Positions 26,101 to 41,391 of a stretch of 64,000 nt of DNA are shown in pieces; the stretch's first letter is position 1; each line of letters opens with the position of its first letter. The position numbers and the translations under genes are program-made. A model generated the notes under the pieces. That model ran no database searches. It saw only the letters and a list, made by a program, of their open reading frames with translations, and had not been told where the DNA came from. This DNA comes from Sinotaia quadrata (Eukaryota; Mollusca; Gastropoda; Architaenioglossa; Viviparidae), in assembly GCA_028829895.1 (NCBI GenBank), contig CM054182.1, forward strand, positions 1,885,001 to 1,949,000. The letters run 5' to 3'.

Positions 26101-29100
26101 ATTTACTTATCAGCTTAGTGTTATAGTTTAATCCCCTTGAAGAAATGGAAGTAAGACATTAAAATACAGAAGTGATATATCCATTTATTTTATCTGCAGA
26201 TGCTCAGGCATAAATATTTTCATTTTAATATTTATTTTTAGTTGGGATGAACACAGATGCAGCATGTTACAAAAAAATGATAAACCTCTCACAGATGCTC
26301 TGTCAGTAAATTCAAATGTTGTTACTTTGATTCCAAGAGGATCTGTCGGTCATTGTCTGGATACATAATCACAATATCTTTTTTGGCTGTATTAAATTGA
26401 TCAGAGACATGGACATAAAAATTAATTTCTAACATAAATTATAATGGTTTTATTGTGCATATAATAATTAACACACTGCTGCACTTGATAAAGGACAGCA
26501 AACTTCTTCCTTGACTGTTTCTTTATATGCTGCTAAAGATATTTTGGTCATTTGAATATTACACTTTTGTCATTTAAACCTAAACTTAAGTACTTGGTAA
26601 ATACTACGGACAAGATATTTTACTTTCTACTTTTAGAAAGAAATAATTTTCATATAAATTCCTGGTTTGTGCATGATGTATTCATTCTTAAGACCTTTAG
26701 GACTCACTGGACCCAGATTGAGCTGCAATGATAAACTGATAGCTAACCAGACCCCAGGCTCTTGATCTTGAGGGAGATTTTCCTTTACAATATTTTGTTA
26801 GCATTTGATGCTTCCAGTATAATAATCCAGAGTAATAGTGTAGAAACTATTTTTAAATGTGTAGTTTGTTGAAACATTCTTTTAAGTACATCTTTCACTG
26901 ATACCTACATGTTTGTTTTCAGAATTTGTTCAGAATAGACCCTATCACTCGTTATGTCCAAGTGAACTCACAACTTAACCGTGACTTCGTTAATTTTATA
27001 TCTTTTACGCTGCATGTTACTGATACAACACCTTCAACTCTGCAGACTGGACTTGGTGAGCATAAATTTGTTTTATCTTGTGGTTGGAAGATTTACACAA
27101 ATGTTTCCTTTTTCAGCTAATAAAACAATGTGACCGCTGATGATTATTATTAAATTGAAAATGAACAAATGTTCTGAATGACTCCTTAGCCAAACAATAA
27201 GATATAAATACTTATGAATCCCTACAGACTCAACATTTAAGGATTTAATATATGGCAAAATTCACCCAACACAAAATTGGCAAGGAGTATTACCAACCCT
27301 CCAAAGTTTCAGAACCAGATCTAGATTTTCTTTGCCATTTGCCATGCTACTGGAGATCATTATTCTCTTTGTTCTTTTGTATTTCTTTGCATAAAATTTA
27401 AATATTATGAATTTTGTAAGCATGCTTAAAATGTATTTCTTGTATAAAATTTATATATAGTTAGAATTATGAATTTTGTAAGCATTGCTTAAAATGTATT
27501 TCTTGTATAAAATTTAAATATTATGAATTTTGTAAGCATGCTTAAAATGTATTTCTTGTATAAAATTTAAATATTATGAATTTTGTAAGCATGCTTAAAA
27601 TGTATTTCTTGTATTCATTCATTTTAATAAAATGTATTTGAGAAATGTGTTTATTTAACAAATTTTTCATTAATTAATATTGTCCATTTATTTAATCTTG
27701 TGAGTGTTTTAATAATGTTATTAATAAAAATTATAAATAAGCACAATTTTTATTAATGAAAATAAAAGTTGAATGCAAACAACTGTCACCAGGTACACTG
27801 TTCATTCGAATACTTGAGTACAATGATCAAGCTCCTTACTTTGAATTGCCATTTTACAACTTAAGCATTTTGGAAGAAAGACCATTGGCATCCTTTGTGG
27901 GCTCACTGTTGGCTATGGATGTGGACGATTCAATTGCCATGTACCAGTTGGCTTCTAACCCAGGAAACCTCTTCACCATTAGTAGTACTTCAGGTGGGTG
28001 CATGCGTAACATGTATATTTACAGCGTTCATTGTTTCATCAATGCTTCCACTTATGTTTGGTGCAAAAAGTGCACATTTTTCAAACACATATCCAAATAT
28101 ATCTAAATATCAGCAATCTTTGAAGACTCTGTCTCAAACCAGCTTACTGCTGATCCAGGGAGTCACAAAACCCTTAGGGAAGATTTACAGAAACAGAACT
28201 TTCTGGAGAACAGGCTCCATCTAGCCCAGATATTATCCTTGTCAGTAACTTTTCTTTGTTAAATAGCAATGTTGCATAATTGTTTACTACAGTAACAAAT
28301 TAGATGGCTTTATGTCAAGGGCATTATGCTATAATGTTTCTCTTCTCTTCAATAGCAGTTGTGGTTATGATTGGCAGATTTCATCATTTGAAGCTATCTT
28401 ACTATGTACATATCTGACCTAAGAGCAGTAGTCTTGGTAATACATCTGATGATACATCACAACACACTGAATACATCATAACACACTGAATACATCATAA
28501 CACACTGAATACATCATAACACACTGAATACATCATAACACACTAAATACATCATAACACACTGAATGCATCACAACACACTGAATACATCATAACACAC
28601 TGAATACATCACAACACACTGAATACATCATAACACACTGAATACATCACAACATTGGAAGCTATCTTACTGTGTACAAATCTGACCTAAGAGCAGTAGT
28701 CTTGGTAATACATCTAATGATGATACATCAGAACACACTGAATACATCACAACACACTGAATACATCACAACATTGGAAGTGATCTTAATATGTACAAAT
28801 CTGACCTAAGAGCAGTAGTCTTGGTAAACTTACACTGATGATACATCACAACACACTGAATACATCAAAACATTGGAAGCTATCTTACCAATCCTGTCTG
28901 AGCTAAGGACAGTAGTCTTGGTAACCTTACTATAATAAATCACAACAAATCAAATACATCTCAACCAATGGAATTTTGTACTAACTGAAATTGTATTAGA
29001 AATGGCAGGTTAACTCTTTCATGAAGTTCTTTGCTTGAATTGCTTCTAGAAATTAAAGGGTTGCCAGACTACTGCTTTTAGTACATTTATATCCTTAGGT

Positions 29101-30559
29101 AGCTTCTACTGTTGTGTGGGCACTTGAATGCATGATAAAAAAAAAAAACTATCTCAGATCATCAGTTTTATATATATATGTAATTTATAATATAAATAAT
29201 AATAATGCTGCATGATTTTTTTAATGGTACACACTAATGATATCTGTTACCAGTAAATAGAATATAGACTTGTTCATTTATTATCATCTATGCAGGTGTC
29301 TTGCGAGTGAATGGTCGCTTGGACTACGAGACACAGCATAATGTTACACTTATAGCTCAGGCGTTTGATAGTGGCTCCCCACAACTTCAAAATACCACCA
29401 CTGTCCTTATTAACATCATCAACATTAATGACAACACTCCTGTCTTTAGTCAGGTATGTTTCTATTTTATAAAATATATACAGTCTCTTAACTTGATTCT
29501 TTAATCACGGATAACAGCTCTGATTGTTTCATGGTGAATTATTTTAAAAGATGCACATAGAGAAATATCTGTTGTTTACAGAAATTAACTTTAAATTAAT
29601 CTGAATGAACATTTCTGGGTAACATGTAATTGGTGTTATAACCCACTTAGGCTTCAATTTGAATTGCTAGGCAAGCACAGAAATAATCAAAGTTTAAAGA
29701 ACCACCTAGAATTCAATTTGAATTGCTAGGCAAGCACAGAAATAATTGATTTTAGAATCCACTTAGGTTTCAATTTGAATTACTAAGCAAGCATAGAAAT
29801 AGTTGATGTTAGTATCCACTTATGCATCAATTTTAGTTATTAATAAAGAACTGAAATAGTTGATGTTAGAATCCACTTAGATATTAATTTTAATTGCTAA
29901 GCAAACATAGAAATAATTGACGTTAGAGTCCACTTAGGCATCAGTTTTAATTGCTAGGCAAACATAGTAGTAATTGAAGTTATACCCCTTAGGCATCTAT
30001 ATGAATTGCTGGGTAAGTTTAGAAATAATTGAGGTTAGAACCCACTTAGGCTTCAGTTTGAATTGTGAGACAAGCAGTGAAATAAGTTTGATACCGATGC
30101 ATTTGCACTTGAAAAATTAAATCAAATTACCTAATTACTCTTTTCTACTTGACAAATGAAATATCTAATTACTCTACTATTACAATTCTCTGCTTGACAA
30201 TTGAAATACCTAATTATTCTACTATTACAATCCTCTACTTGAAAAATGAAATGAAATCCTAATTACTCTACCCTTACAATCCTCTACTTGAAAAATGAAA
30301 TGAAATCCTAATTACTCTAACCTTACAATCCTCTACTTGAAAAATGAAATGAAATACCTAATTACTCTAGTTTTACAATCGTCTGATGAGGTTATCAGTA
30401 TAAAAGCAGATATTCACTATTTCTATTATTTAATCAGAATTAAATTTACCATGATCACTGAAATTTGCCAGAAGGTTAAGGATTTGATCGGCCTTTTCAA
30501 AGCTTGTAAGAAGCCCTTGAAAGATTACTTGTCATTGCTTTTAGGCATTTACCTCACAC

Positions 30560-30599
<40 letters not shown>

Positions 30600-33500
30600 T
30601 GAACTGCATAGAGATAAATTTTATATTAGTATATCTAAGTACTTCTTACTTCTATTATTTGTTAAAAAATTTCTATCAGTATTTACATCATATAAATAAA
30701 ATTCATTTATAAATCTAGTAATGAATTAGCAATGATAATAGTTCAGTGTTGAGTGTTTGTGAAAGAAATCTTTTATTAGGTTAACATTATTTGTTAAATT
30801 AGTATCAGTATTTGCATATAAAAATAATTCTTTTATCAAACTAGTAATGAATTGAAAACTTTGACTGTCCAGATATTTGTGAAGAAGTCCTTATTTTCTT
30901 GTCATATTGTGTTAATTTTATATCAGTATTTAGATTTACAAATATAGTTTACTTATAAATCTAGTAATGAATTAGGAGTTATGACAGTCCAGTATTACAA
31001 AAGTGTTGATTGTTTAGTGTTTATCCACTATCTGTTAACAATGTTTAATTTGTATCTGTATCTACATTTAATAAATTTTATCTTGTAAATATAGTAATGA
31101 ATTAGGAATAAGACAACCTGCAAAAAGTGTAGATTGTATAGTGTGTTTGTGAAAAAAATTCTATATTCTGTTGACAGATGGTGTACCAAGTATTTATTAA
31201 AGAAAATTCTCATCAAATAATTCCAGCTCTTATTGTTAGTGCAAGAGATGCTGATCAAGGCGACTATGGTGTTGTCCGCTACATGCTGAATGAAAATAAA
31301 TATTTTACAGTTGACAACATCACTGTAAGCAGCAGTATTTTACATTTATCTGCATCCCTTTAGACATCTATAGTCTTTACAGTTGGCATCACTGAAATAT
31401 ATCAATACTTTACCATTGACATCACTGAAATATATCAATACTTTACCATTGACATCACTGAAATATAGCAATACTTTACCATTGACAACACTGTAAACAA
31501 AACGATGTTTTCTAATTGACAGTATTACTTTACTTAACAATTTTTTGCAATTGAAAACCACACTTTAATCAGAGGTAGTGACTGAAAGTATCAGTACTTT
31601 ACTATTGACATCACTTTAATAAAGAGTGCTTTATAGTTGACATCATCCTAAGTATCCATATTCCAGAAAACATAATTTTTATGAACAATACTTTACACTT
31701 AACCACATTACTATAGACAAGAATACCCTACAGCCGTCAACACCACATGTAAACAAGACTTCACAGTTATCACCATTGTCATCAGTAACTTTATTGACAT
31801 TGTCTTATACAGCTCTATTCTTTACAATTGACATCATTGTAATCAATAACTTTATTGACATTGCCTTCCTTATACAGCTCTATTCTTTACCATTGACATC
31901 ATTGTACAATTGGTGGAATCATTTTCAGCAGCAATAGTTTACAAAAAAAAATACAAAATAATACAATTAACATCTTCAGCAACACTAATCTCTACATGAC
32001 AGCATATATATATATATATGATAACAAAATTGCTATAATCAGCAGCACTTTACAACAGGCACCTTCACTGTAAACAAAACTAATTTTACAGTTGACTTTA
32101 TCACTGTTAACGACAATACTTTACAATTGGAAAGTCATATCACAGTCACTGTATTTTACAGTTGACAACAGTCTACAATGGACACTACTTTGGCTGACCT
32201 ACAACAGTAAATGTAATAGTATACTTGACAATTCACAGTCTCATGTAGGCATCAATACTTTAAAAATACATCATGCTAGGACTATATTTTACAACTGACA
32301 TCACTGTTTAGATACTACTTTATTATTAATATCAGTGTTATCAGGAGTATCTTACAGTTCAAAAAAGGGTGACCATTTAATTGTCTAGATTCTTCTATTT
32401 ATTGTTTAAGATATTATTTTGTGGGTTAATCATAAAATATGTCACACAAGGAGGAAGAGAAGAGAATAGGAAAAAGTGTAAGGAGTTTGGAGAAATCCTA
32501 AATTATTACTTAGGTTATTTTTGTTTCAAGTTTTGTTATGTGTATTGCTATAGGGGTTAATATTTAATGATCAGCTAAACAGTAATAATATTAGTGTTTT
32601 TATAATCATGCTGTAATATTTTATCTTGACCACCAAGAACACAGAGAGGGATTTTTCTACATCAGTAAGTTTTTCCTGAACGCTTATGAAATTAACATGC
32701 TATAGGAGATACTCGCAGTTGCAATGTCCATACAATCACAAGACCATCCTCAGAGATATATCCACAACCTGGTCTCTCATGGAAAGAGGAGAAAATATTT
32801 TTTTAAAATGCCCTTGCAGAGTGCTTTCCCTTTGTCTGCTAAGCGTCACTAGTACCCATGAATGAAGGTACTTTTAAACCACAAGTAGGGAGGTTTGGCA
32901 GGTGTTTGAGTTTGTTCATCTGATAATATTAAAGAAGATACATACTAAGGAGAATTTCCCTGGTAACACATTAACAACTTAAGTAATAAATTCTCTATAC
33001 GTGAATCACATACAAGGGAAAGAGCTGGGGAAAAAAGCATCCAGTCACTAAAGAAGAATGTAGCTAACTAAAGAAAGATATTTGTTAGGTAAAATCTGTA
33101 GAATGGGTAAGGAGTTTCCTTACAAGATGCTAAGGTAGTGAATGTATATCTGGTTTCTTGAGCCTTAATAGAATCTGGGCATTTCTGTATGGACTGAAAT
33201 ATGTCTTATTTCTTGGGCCCTAATAGAATCTGGGGCACTTCTGTATGGACTGAAATATTTCTGCAAATATCTCTAACTTTAGAAGAGTTTGATAAAAATA
33301 ATCTTGATTTCTTTCATCTTCAAGACTGGGATTTGTGTAAATAAACCTTTAAAGCCTTAACTAGTTTTGATACCTGAGGCATTATTGAACTAGGTATTTG
33401 GCAAAGGGTAGACAGAAAAAACAAAAACTGACAGGATACCCTGATCTGGCAGTGTATTTGACGACAAGGAAAAGGATCTTTGACAAGTGTAACTGATCAA

Positions 33501-35850
33501 TTACCAAGTGTGATGCCAACCCACTTAGTTAATAGATATTATTATTATTAATTAATTAATCATCCTAAACTGATTAAAAGTGATAAGAATATTAATTCCT
33601 GCCTAACATGGTCAGTCATAGCAGTTTACAGTCAGTGAACCAGAAGATTCATATCACACACAGAAAATAAAAAGCTGCTTGCCATGAAAAATATAATCAA
33701 GGAGCAGCACTAAGTTTCCAGTTTATCACTTTATAACTCCATTCTTCCTTACATTCCAATCTCAACTTACAATTTTCTGCAATGGTATTCATTAGCCCGA
33801 TACACATACACAGCATAATAAATACAGCTTATCAAGACTGTCAAATGTTTAGAATACTACATGTGAGCAGTAGAAATAATTATCTACTCACAAAATACAT
33901 CTTATTAAAACATAAGTATATAATATCAGTATCAAAATGCATGAAATATTTCTAAATCTATTTTCTCTCAACCAGTCAGTTAATTCACCATCAAGCTTAA
34001 CAGCTGCCTTTCAAGACTGGACTTCCTTGCCACTTCAAATTCAAGTGATCAGACAATAGATTTCTCTACAGTTTTAAACTTTTAGATCTCAACCCATTGG
34101 CTGCTCGTAAATCATAACCATTGGATAATAAAAACTACTCACCCAATTGAGATGGTGTGCAATACATCAGCAATTTCTAGCATATTCTCAACTCGGGTTG
34201 TTTACCTTCAGCTCTGACACTTTCAAAAGTACCATCATAAGGAGTGCCCAAGCTTTGGTCACTGATGATTCAACAATTTATATAACAATTAAATTTTAAA
34301 ATAGGGAGAGGCAAATTTACTCCACCACACCAGGGTACATAATTTTCAAGAATCACCACACAATGTATTTTCTTATCCTACAGGTAACATATCTTTAGGC
34401 AGAGATCTGTGGCTTTGCTAGCTAACATGGAAAGAGAAAATTCGAAATCTTTCTCATTTTTTCTGAATGGTATTTTACTTATTTATACTATTTTTTGTGT
34501 TTTTAACTCTTGTAATAAAAGAGTTTAACATTCTCTTCAGATAATTTTTCTTGTGGCCGTAGCATCTTGCAGGATCAATGAAATACTTGCAGCTAGAGAT
34601 CCTTTAAATATTATTTCTTTTAGTGATGGATCACAGAAGTTTGTAAAAGACACTTTCTTTTTGGCAAGATGAGATTTCTTAATCAGGATTTCTCCTTTGT
34701 CAAGTTTGAAAGAAGTAATGCTTCCATCATTAGAACCCTTTTAAAGCATTGAAAGTTATTTACGAAGATCACAACCTCATGTTGGTAATAAGTACACACT
34801 TTTCCTACCCATTTTTTCACAAGTTATATATATTTCCACTCAGTCAATCTAGTTACAGCATTTTATTAGAGGCATAAATGCATGCTTAGTTTGTATGTCC
34901 AGATTCATCCAGTCCATAAAATCAGAGCCTTTTCAGTTTTAAATAAGAATTTGTCCTGAAGAAGGTTGTAATTTAGTTTCCAGACTTTCTTTCTGACCAA
35001 GAATGTCTGTTGAACAGTATATTGCACCTCTAAAATGCCCACCTTGCAAGTATTCTGGGTTGGGGGAATTTCCTTTTATCAATGGATATATAGAGAAACA
35101 GATAGGTGAACTTAAGAAATTTCAAAATATATAACAATATTTAAGAAAGCATTTATATATGTTTTTGTTTTTATATATAATTTGTGAGAATTAGCTACTG
35201 TCTCTTAAAAAGTACAATTTATATTCAAATATATAGTATTAATTTTTTTTCTTTTTGCTTCTATGTATAATATTCATTGGCTTGCTACCTTTCTCTAAAG
35301 CACTAACATTTGTGACACAATTGTCAATTATAGTGCAGTTTTAGAATTTTTGTTTGTTTCATGTCTTATACCAGTCAGTCAATGTGTTGTTTCATATTTA
35401 GGGTTGGATCTTCATAAAACAGTCAGCCAATTTATTGTTTCATATTTAACTTTTAAGGTCAGAACTTCATAAAAGTCAGCCAATTTGTTATTTCAAATTT
35501 AGGGTCATATTATTTATATTATATTCATATTATTTATAAATAGGGCAGCCAAGAAGTTGTTTCATATTTAGGGTCATATTTTTATTAAGAGGACATCCAA
35601 TGTCTTGTTTAGGGTCAGATCTTCATAAAGCAGTCAGCTAATTTGGACAGAGAAATGCTTGCCACATACACCTTCCAGGTGACTGCATATGACAGTCCTT
35701 TAGATCCAAATGTTCGTCTCTTCACCTCAGTTCCTGTAAGTTGGTCTGCAATTTGATTTTGTTATTAAAGTTTTCACTTTCTATTCATTAGCAGATTGAC
35801 TGGAAAATGTAAAGATCTCTTTAATCTGTGTGGCATAACATCTCTGGTAG

Positions 35851-35893
<43 letters not shown>

Positions 35894-38800
35894 CTGCATG
35901 CATGCATGCGTGTGAGCGTTTGTGTGTGTGTGTGTGTGTTTGTGTGTGAGAAAGAAAGAGAGAGCATATATGCTTGCATGCATGTTTGTTTATTAAAATA
36001 TATTTTACCTTTTATGTTTTTTTCATTCACATTATTTTTTGTCACCAAAATATATAAAAATAAATGATGTATGAATTGTGGAAGTCGTAATTCATCACTA
36101 AATCATGTTAACGTCACCACTGTCACACAACTTTGGTCATTTGTCAACATTACCTACAGATCCATTGGCTGTTGGTAACAGTATCCAACACACATTTACC
36201 ATAGATGATTTTCTGGCCCTTTTATAAAACTCCATGCAGGATTACTTAGGGTAATGAAGTTTGTATGCAAGATTGCAAGAGAAATGAATGAATGCAAACA
36301 ATACAGGACAGCACTACATAAATACAAAATGAATGAATGTAAACAATACAGGAGAGTACAACATAAATATCACAGTCATCCTTTCAAAACAATAGTAGGC
36401 AATTTTTTTCCTTTGATAGTTAAGATTTATATTTATTGCCCTACAGTTTTTCTCTCATCAAAAAAATAAAAACTTAAATCACTCGTGTCACAGTTCTCTC
36501 ATTCAAAAAACATACACTCTGGGAATAAAGGACACCAATTTCTAAATCAATAGATGATGAAAATGGAAATGACATTTTACAAATTATAACAACTTATATA
36601 GTGGCAGTAATCACTACTATATCCCAAAAAATAAAGAAATGTGTTTTATATTTCAGAATTACTCAAAAGTCAGTGTTGCACTTACAGAGCTACTTGGCTC
36701 TATCACAAACTCTTTTATTACAAACATATTTAATGAACTGTTTAAATTTTATTTCATTTATTGCCCTAACACTAATATAATCCTATATATTTTTATTTTA
36801 TCAATTTTATGTGCACTGAGGTTTAACTAAACTAATTATTTACACTCACAAAATTTTTGTTACCCTCAGAATAATATGTTTGGTGTCCTTGGGGTGTAAC
36901 TTTGATTCATTCACAGGACAGTTGATCCCAGGAAATGTCAGTCAAATGCATGCAGCTCCTGTCTTCCATGCTATTGTAGCTTGGGAAAATTGTAGAGCAC
37001 TGGTTTAGTGCATGCGAAGATGTCAGATGCACACCACTGAATTGTCATTCATCATCTGTCTCTCACTCTATCTGTCTGTCTATCCCTATATGGATCTCCC
37101 TCCCAGTTTTAGCACTAATCTGATGTCAGATCACTCATGATCAGAAATTAGACTTACTGTCAATGCATCGGACTCCCAGCTTTAACAGTAATCTGGTGTC
37201 AGATCACTCATGATCAAAAATTAGACTTACTGTCAATGGGTTAGACTGTAAAGGTCAGATAGCTTCCTGGGCTGCTTCTTTTACCTAAGAGAGGTTGATG
37301 TTGCACTACACGATCCAATGAAGAATTATCAGATTTGGCACTATCCCTTACCAAGATTTAACATGAGTGTAGTCAATCCAGTCTGAAATAGCAGTTGAAC
37401 TCAAGGCAATCATGCCAAATGTCTGGTTTGGCTGTCTCAGCAATTTGCCCCAATGCTCATTATTTAAATAAATACCTTGCCAAAGCAATAGGATTTCTCT
37501 CATTCAGTCAGCCCCATGTATTTTGAAAAACCAGTTGATTTTCCAAGGAAACTAAAGAGGGGCACCCACATGGCACCCCCAAAAGAGAAAAATGATGCAA
37601 CAACACAAGCCCTGTGGCTCATGTGATGTCACACAAAATATCTTGATTTCCTGTTCTTTTAGATTCATACAAAACTACTTGTAGTCATTCTCCATTCTAG
37701 CACCCTCTGATAACTAGAGTAATCATGTTCCATTGGTTTAATCTGTGTATTGGTGTACCAACTGAATAATCAACTGCCATTGCTATGGTATGTGAAGATT
37801 TGTCCTTGCATAGTATGTTTTTCATGCAACACACATTTTGCACTGTACCTAATACACAAATAATAATATAGCAAAATTCTTAAATATTTCAAATAATTAT
37901 TAACAATGCAATTTAATAAGCATATAATGATTCAGTATTATACATAAATGGAACGTGAAATAATGATAATCTCCCTTGTCCCAAGAGAACAAATAGAGTG
38001 AAATAATGATGATCTCCCTTGTCCCAAGAGAACAAATAGAGTGAAAATTATACACACAGTTTAGGACATTGCCCTAAGAGAACAAATAGGGTAAAAACTA
38101 TACAAACAAAAAAAGTCATTTTAAAAATACACACAGTTTAGGACATTGCCCTAAGAGAACAAATAAGGTAAAAACTATACACACAAAAAAAGTAATTTTA
38201 AAAATACACAGTTTAGGACATTGCCAAAAAATCTGTGACATTTTCACATTGCTTGTTTTTCTGCATTGCAGATTTACATCACGCTACTTGATATTAACGA
38301 CAACTGCCCAGTGTTCTCTCAACCAGATGGCTATGAAGGCATTGTTATTGAAACAGCTGACATTGGTGACCAGGTTGTGGAACTCTCTGCCTCAGACTTA
38401 GACACAGGAATAAATGCTAACATCAGATTTAGCATCAACAATTCCAGTGGTAAGAACTGTTGTTGTTTTTTATTGTCCCATATAATGATTAGACTGACAG
38501 AACCACAGGTAGGGTGAAACTTGATACTTCTCAGCCTTGATGTATTGACTTCAATATTTTGGTATTAAATCTTTATGTAACAGGTAGGGTGAAACTTAAT
38601 ACTTCTCAGCCTTGATGTATAGTTCATTGACTTCAATATTTTGGTATTAAATCTTTATGTAACTGGTATTCACAGGAGAAGCTTTTAGGACTTTCACAGA
38701 AAAACATTGCAAAGTAATTCATAGTCATACATAATCGATTTACTGAGCTACAGAACCATAGATTTAGCCACTTGTCTTTCACTACTGAATCTACAGTTCT

Positions 38801-41355
38801 TAATGATTTCTAAATATTATTTCTTATTTTTATTTATATTTTTAACTTTAGTTTAGACATTATATTGAAATAATCATTTAATTGAGGTTCATATATATTT
38901 TACTGTTTGTGCGACTTTATTTTTAATATTTAATTACTTTTGCATATATGTACAGATGGTGCAAGTCTGTTTTCTATTAACTCATGGTCTGGCCGAATTG
39001 AAGTCTCCACAAGTCTTCGTGGTAAGTCTGGTACTTACATATTAAATGTGACAGCTTCTGACCGCGGTGGTGAAAGTTCACCAGAAGACGCAATGTGTTC
39101 CACAAGTGTGCGAGTCAGAATCATTGTGAACAAAGCTGTTAATGATGCTCCCATTTGGATCCTTCCTCCCAGCAAAAACTTCATAATTAACGTTCTTGAG
39201 GTATGCCATTATACTTTATAATCAACATTCTTGAGTTATGTCATTGTTCCTCTTTATAATTAATGTTCTTGGTATGTCATTGAAGTACTTTATAATTAGT
39301 GTTCTTGCGATATGTCATTAAAGAACTTTGTAATTAACATTCTTGAGGTCTGTCATTGCTAATTAATTTACTTTCAAAGTATTTATTGTTAAAGAAAATG
39401 TACAAAATACCTTGCAGCATTTTCAAAAGCTTAGTCGTAGATAATGTTTGTAGCTTAAAGATAATAGTGTAAAATGCCTTGCAACATTTTCAAAAGCTTA
39501 GTTGTAGATAATGTTGTAGCTTGAAGATAATAGTGTAGATAATTTTGAAATACAAGGATTCAGTATCGCTGCTCAATGCCCCAAAACATTGACTTTGAAT
39601 TTGCACTAGAATTTTCTGATTGAAATAATATTGATGATTTTTATGTGGCGAATTGCATTTACAGAGTCAGTACGAAGGAATGCTGGTCTATGACTGCAAA
39701 GCCCTAGATTATGACACAGGAGATGCAGGCATTGTAGACTACTATTTCAATATACAACAGAAGCTTAGTTCCTCCACACCAGAATTCCGCATCAACCAAG
39801 TTACTTGTGTTATACGAGCACAAATTGTGTTTGATCGTGAAACTGTCAGTTCGTATGTGGTGAGTTCATAATTTGATCTACAAATAGATTCAAATTGCCT
39901 TGAACTCACATCTATTTATGAATATCCTTCTTTCTATTGAACGATTTTCATTTATTCTTTTATTTATTAATTTTTTTAAATGTTCTCTAGTTTTTTAAAA
40001 ATAATATATGGAATAGTTAATCACTTGTTATTATTAAATACAATCACTGATCTGTCTATAATGTTTATGGTCATTAATATATCAGCATAAAATTATGCTT
40101 TGATGAGCATGGTCAAACAGGTACTCCAGATTTAGAAGTATTTTCTCTTAATTAAATTTTGGTTGCAATTGAATGTCATCCATACATTTTTGAAAGTCTC
40201 TCCTCAAACTTACAAGAGATAATCAACCACATTCACCACATTTGAGAAGATTTCACCTGAGGTATATATCAAGAAAACTAGCCATATTCACCTTTAGAAT
40301 AATTACACTTCAATATTTTGGAGAGAGTCAACTATATTCACAATTTTCTCCTGATATTTTACACAGACAATCCACCAAGTCTGCAAAATTAGAAACATTT
40401 TCTCTTAAATATTCTAAAGACAGCAAATCCATATTCATGGCTTTAGGAATAGATTTCATGTTCTATGTATCCAATAGTATTTGCTACAGTTGTAACATTT
40501 CCTATCCTATTTAATACATTCTAGACAAGAGTGCTGTCCATGATTATCTGTATCTCTGACGACATGTTTAAGACACAATACATGTTTCTTTGAAAATATC
40601 TCATGCATGCAGGAAACAATCTAGGCTTACTCAGCTATAGTATTTTAATTTCAGTAGGTAAAACTTTCAAAGCCATCATCTAGTCAGTCATACACAATAT
40701 TATCAATCTCCATAACTGACTAACAGATGAGAAATCTATTCTTAGCCAAGAAATCTGTTACTAATGTATGTGAGCTGTTTTTTGTTTTTGAGAAAAGTTA
40801 AATTTTGTGGATCCCTCCCCAACCCACAAACAGCATGCATTTTATAAAACTGTGCATGAAAATAGTAAGTTCACTAGGGAAAGGTTGTTTTTTTTTAAAA
40901 TAAAAACAAAACATCTGTAACCTCTTTCTCTCTTTAATGACACATCACAGAATCCATCATACCACTCATCTTTGTCATTTTTCTTGCCACTGTTTACCTT
41001 TTCTGATGCCATGTATGCAATGTTACAAACTGTTCTTTTGCAACACAGATGAGTATACTTTGTTCAACCATTGAATATCAATGAGATCAATTATTTCCCT
41101 TAAAAAGAAACATACCTCCTTTTGAAATTGTATTGTAAATTCAATGAGATCAATTATTTCCCTTAAAAAGAAACATACCTCCTTTTGTATTGTATTGTAA
41201 ATTCAATGAGATCAATTATTTCCCTTAAAAAGAAACATACCTCCTTTTGAAATTGTATTTTGGATCTAGTGATGGGAGGTCTGTTTTGTTACTTCAGCAT
41301 ACTCTTTTACACACTTGCACGCACACACACACACACACACACACATGCACGCACG

Positions 41356-41391
<36 letters not shown>

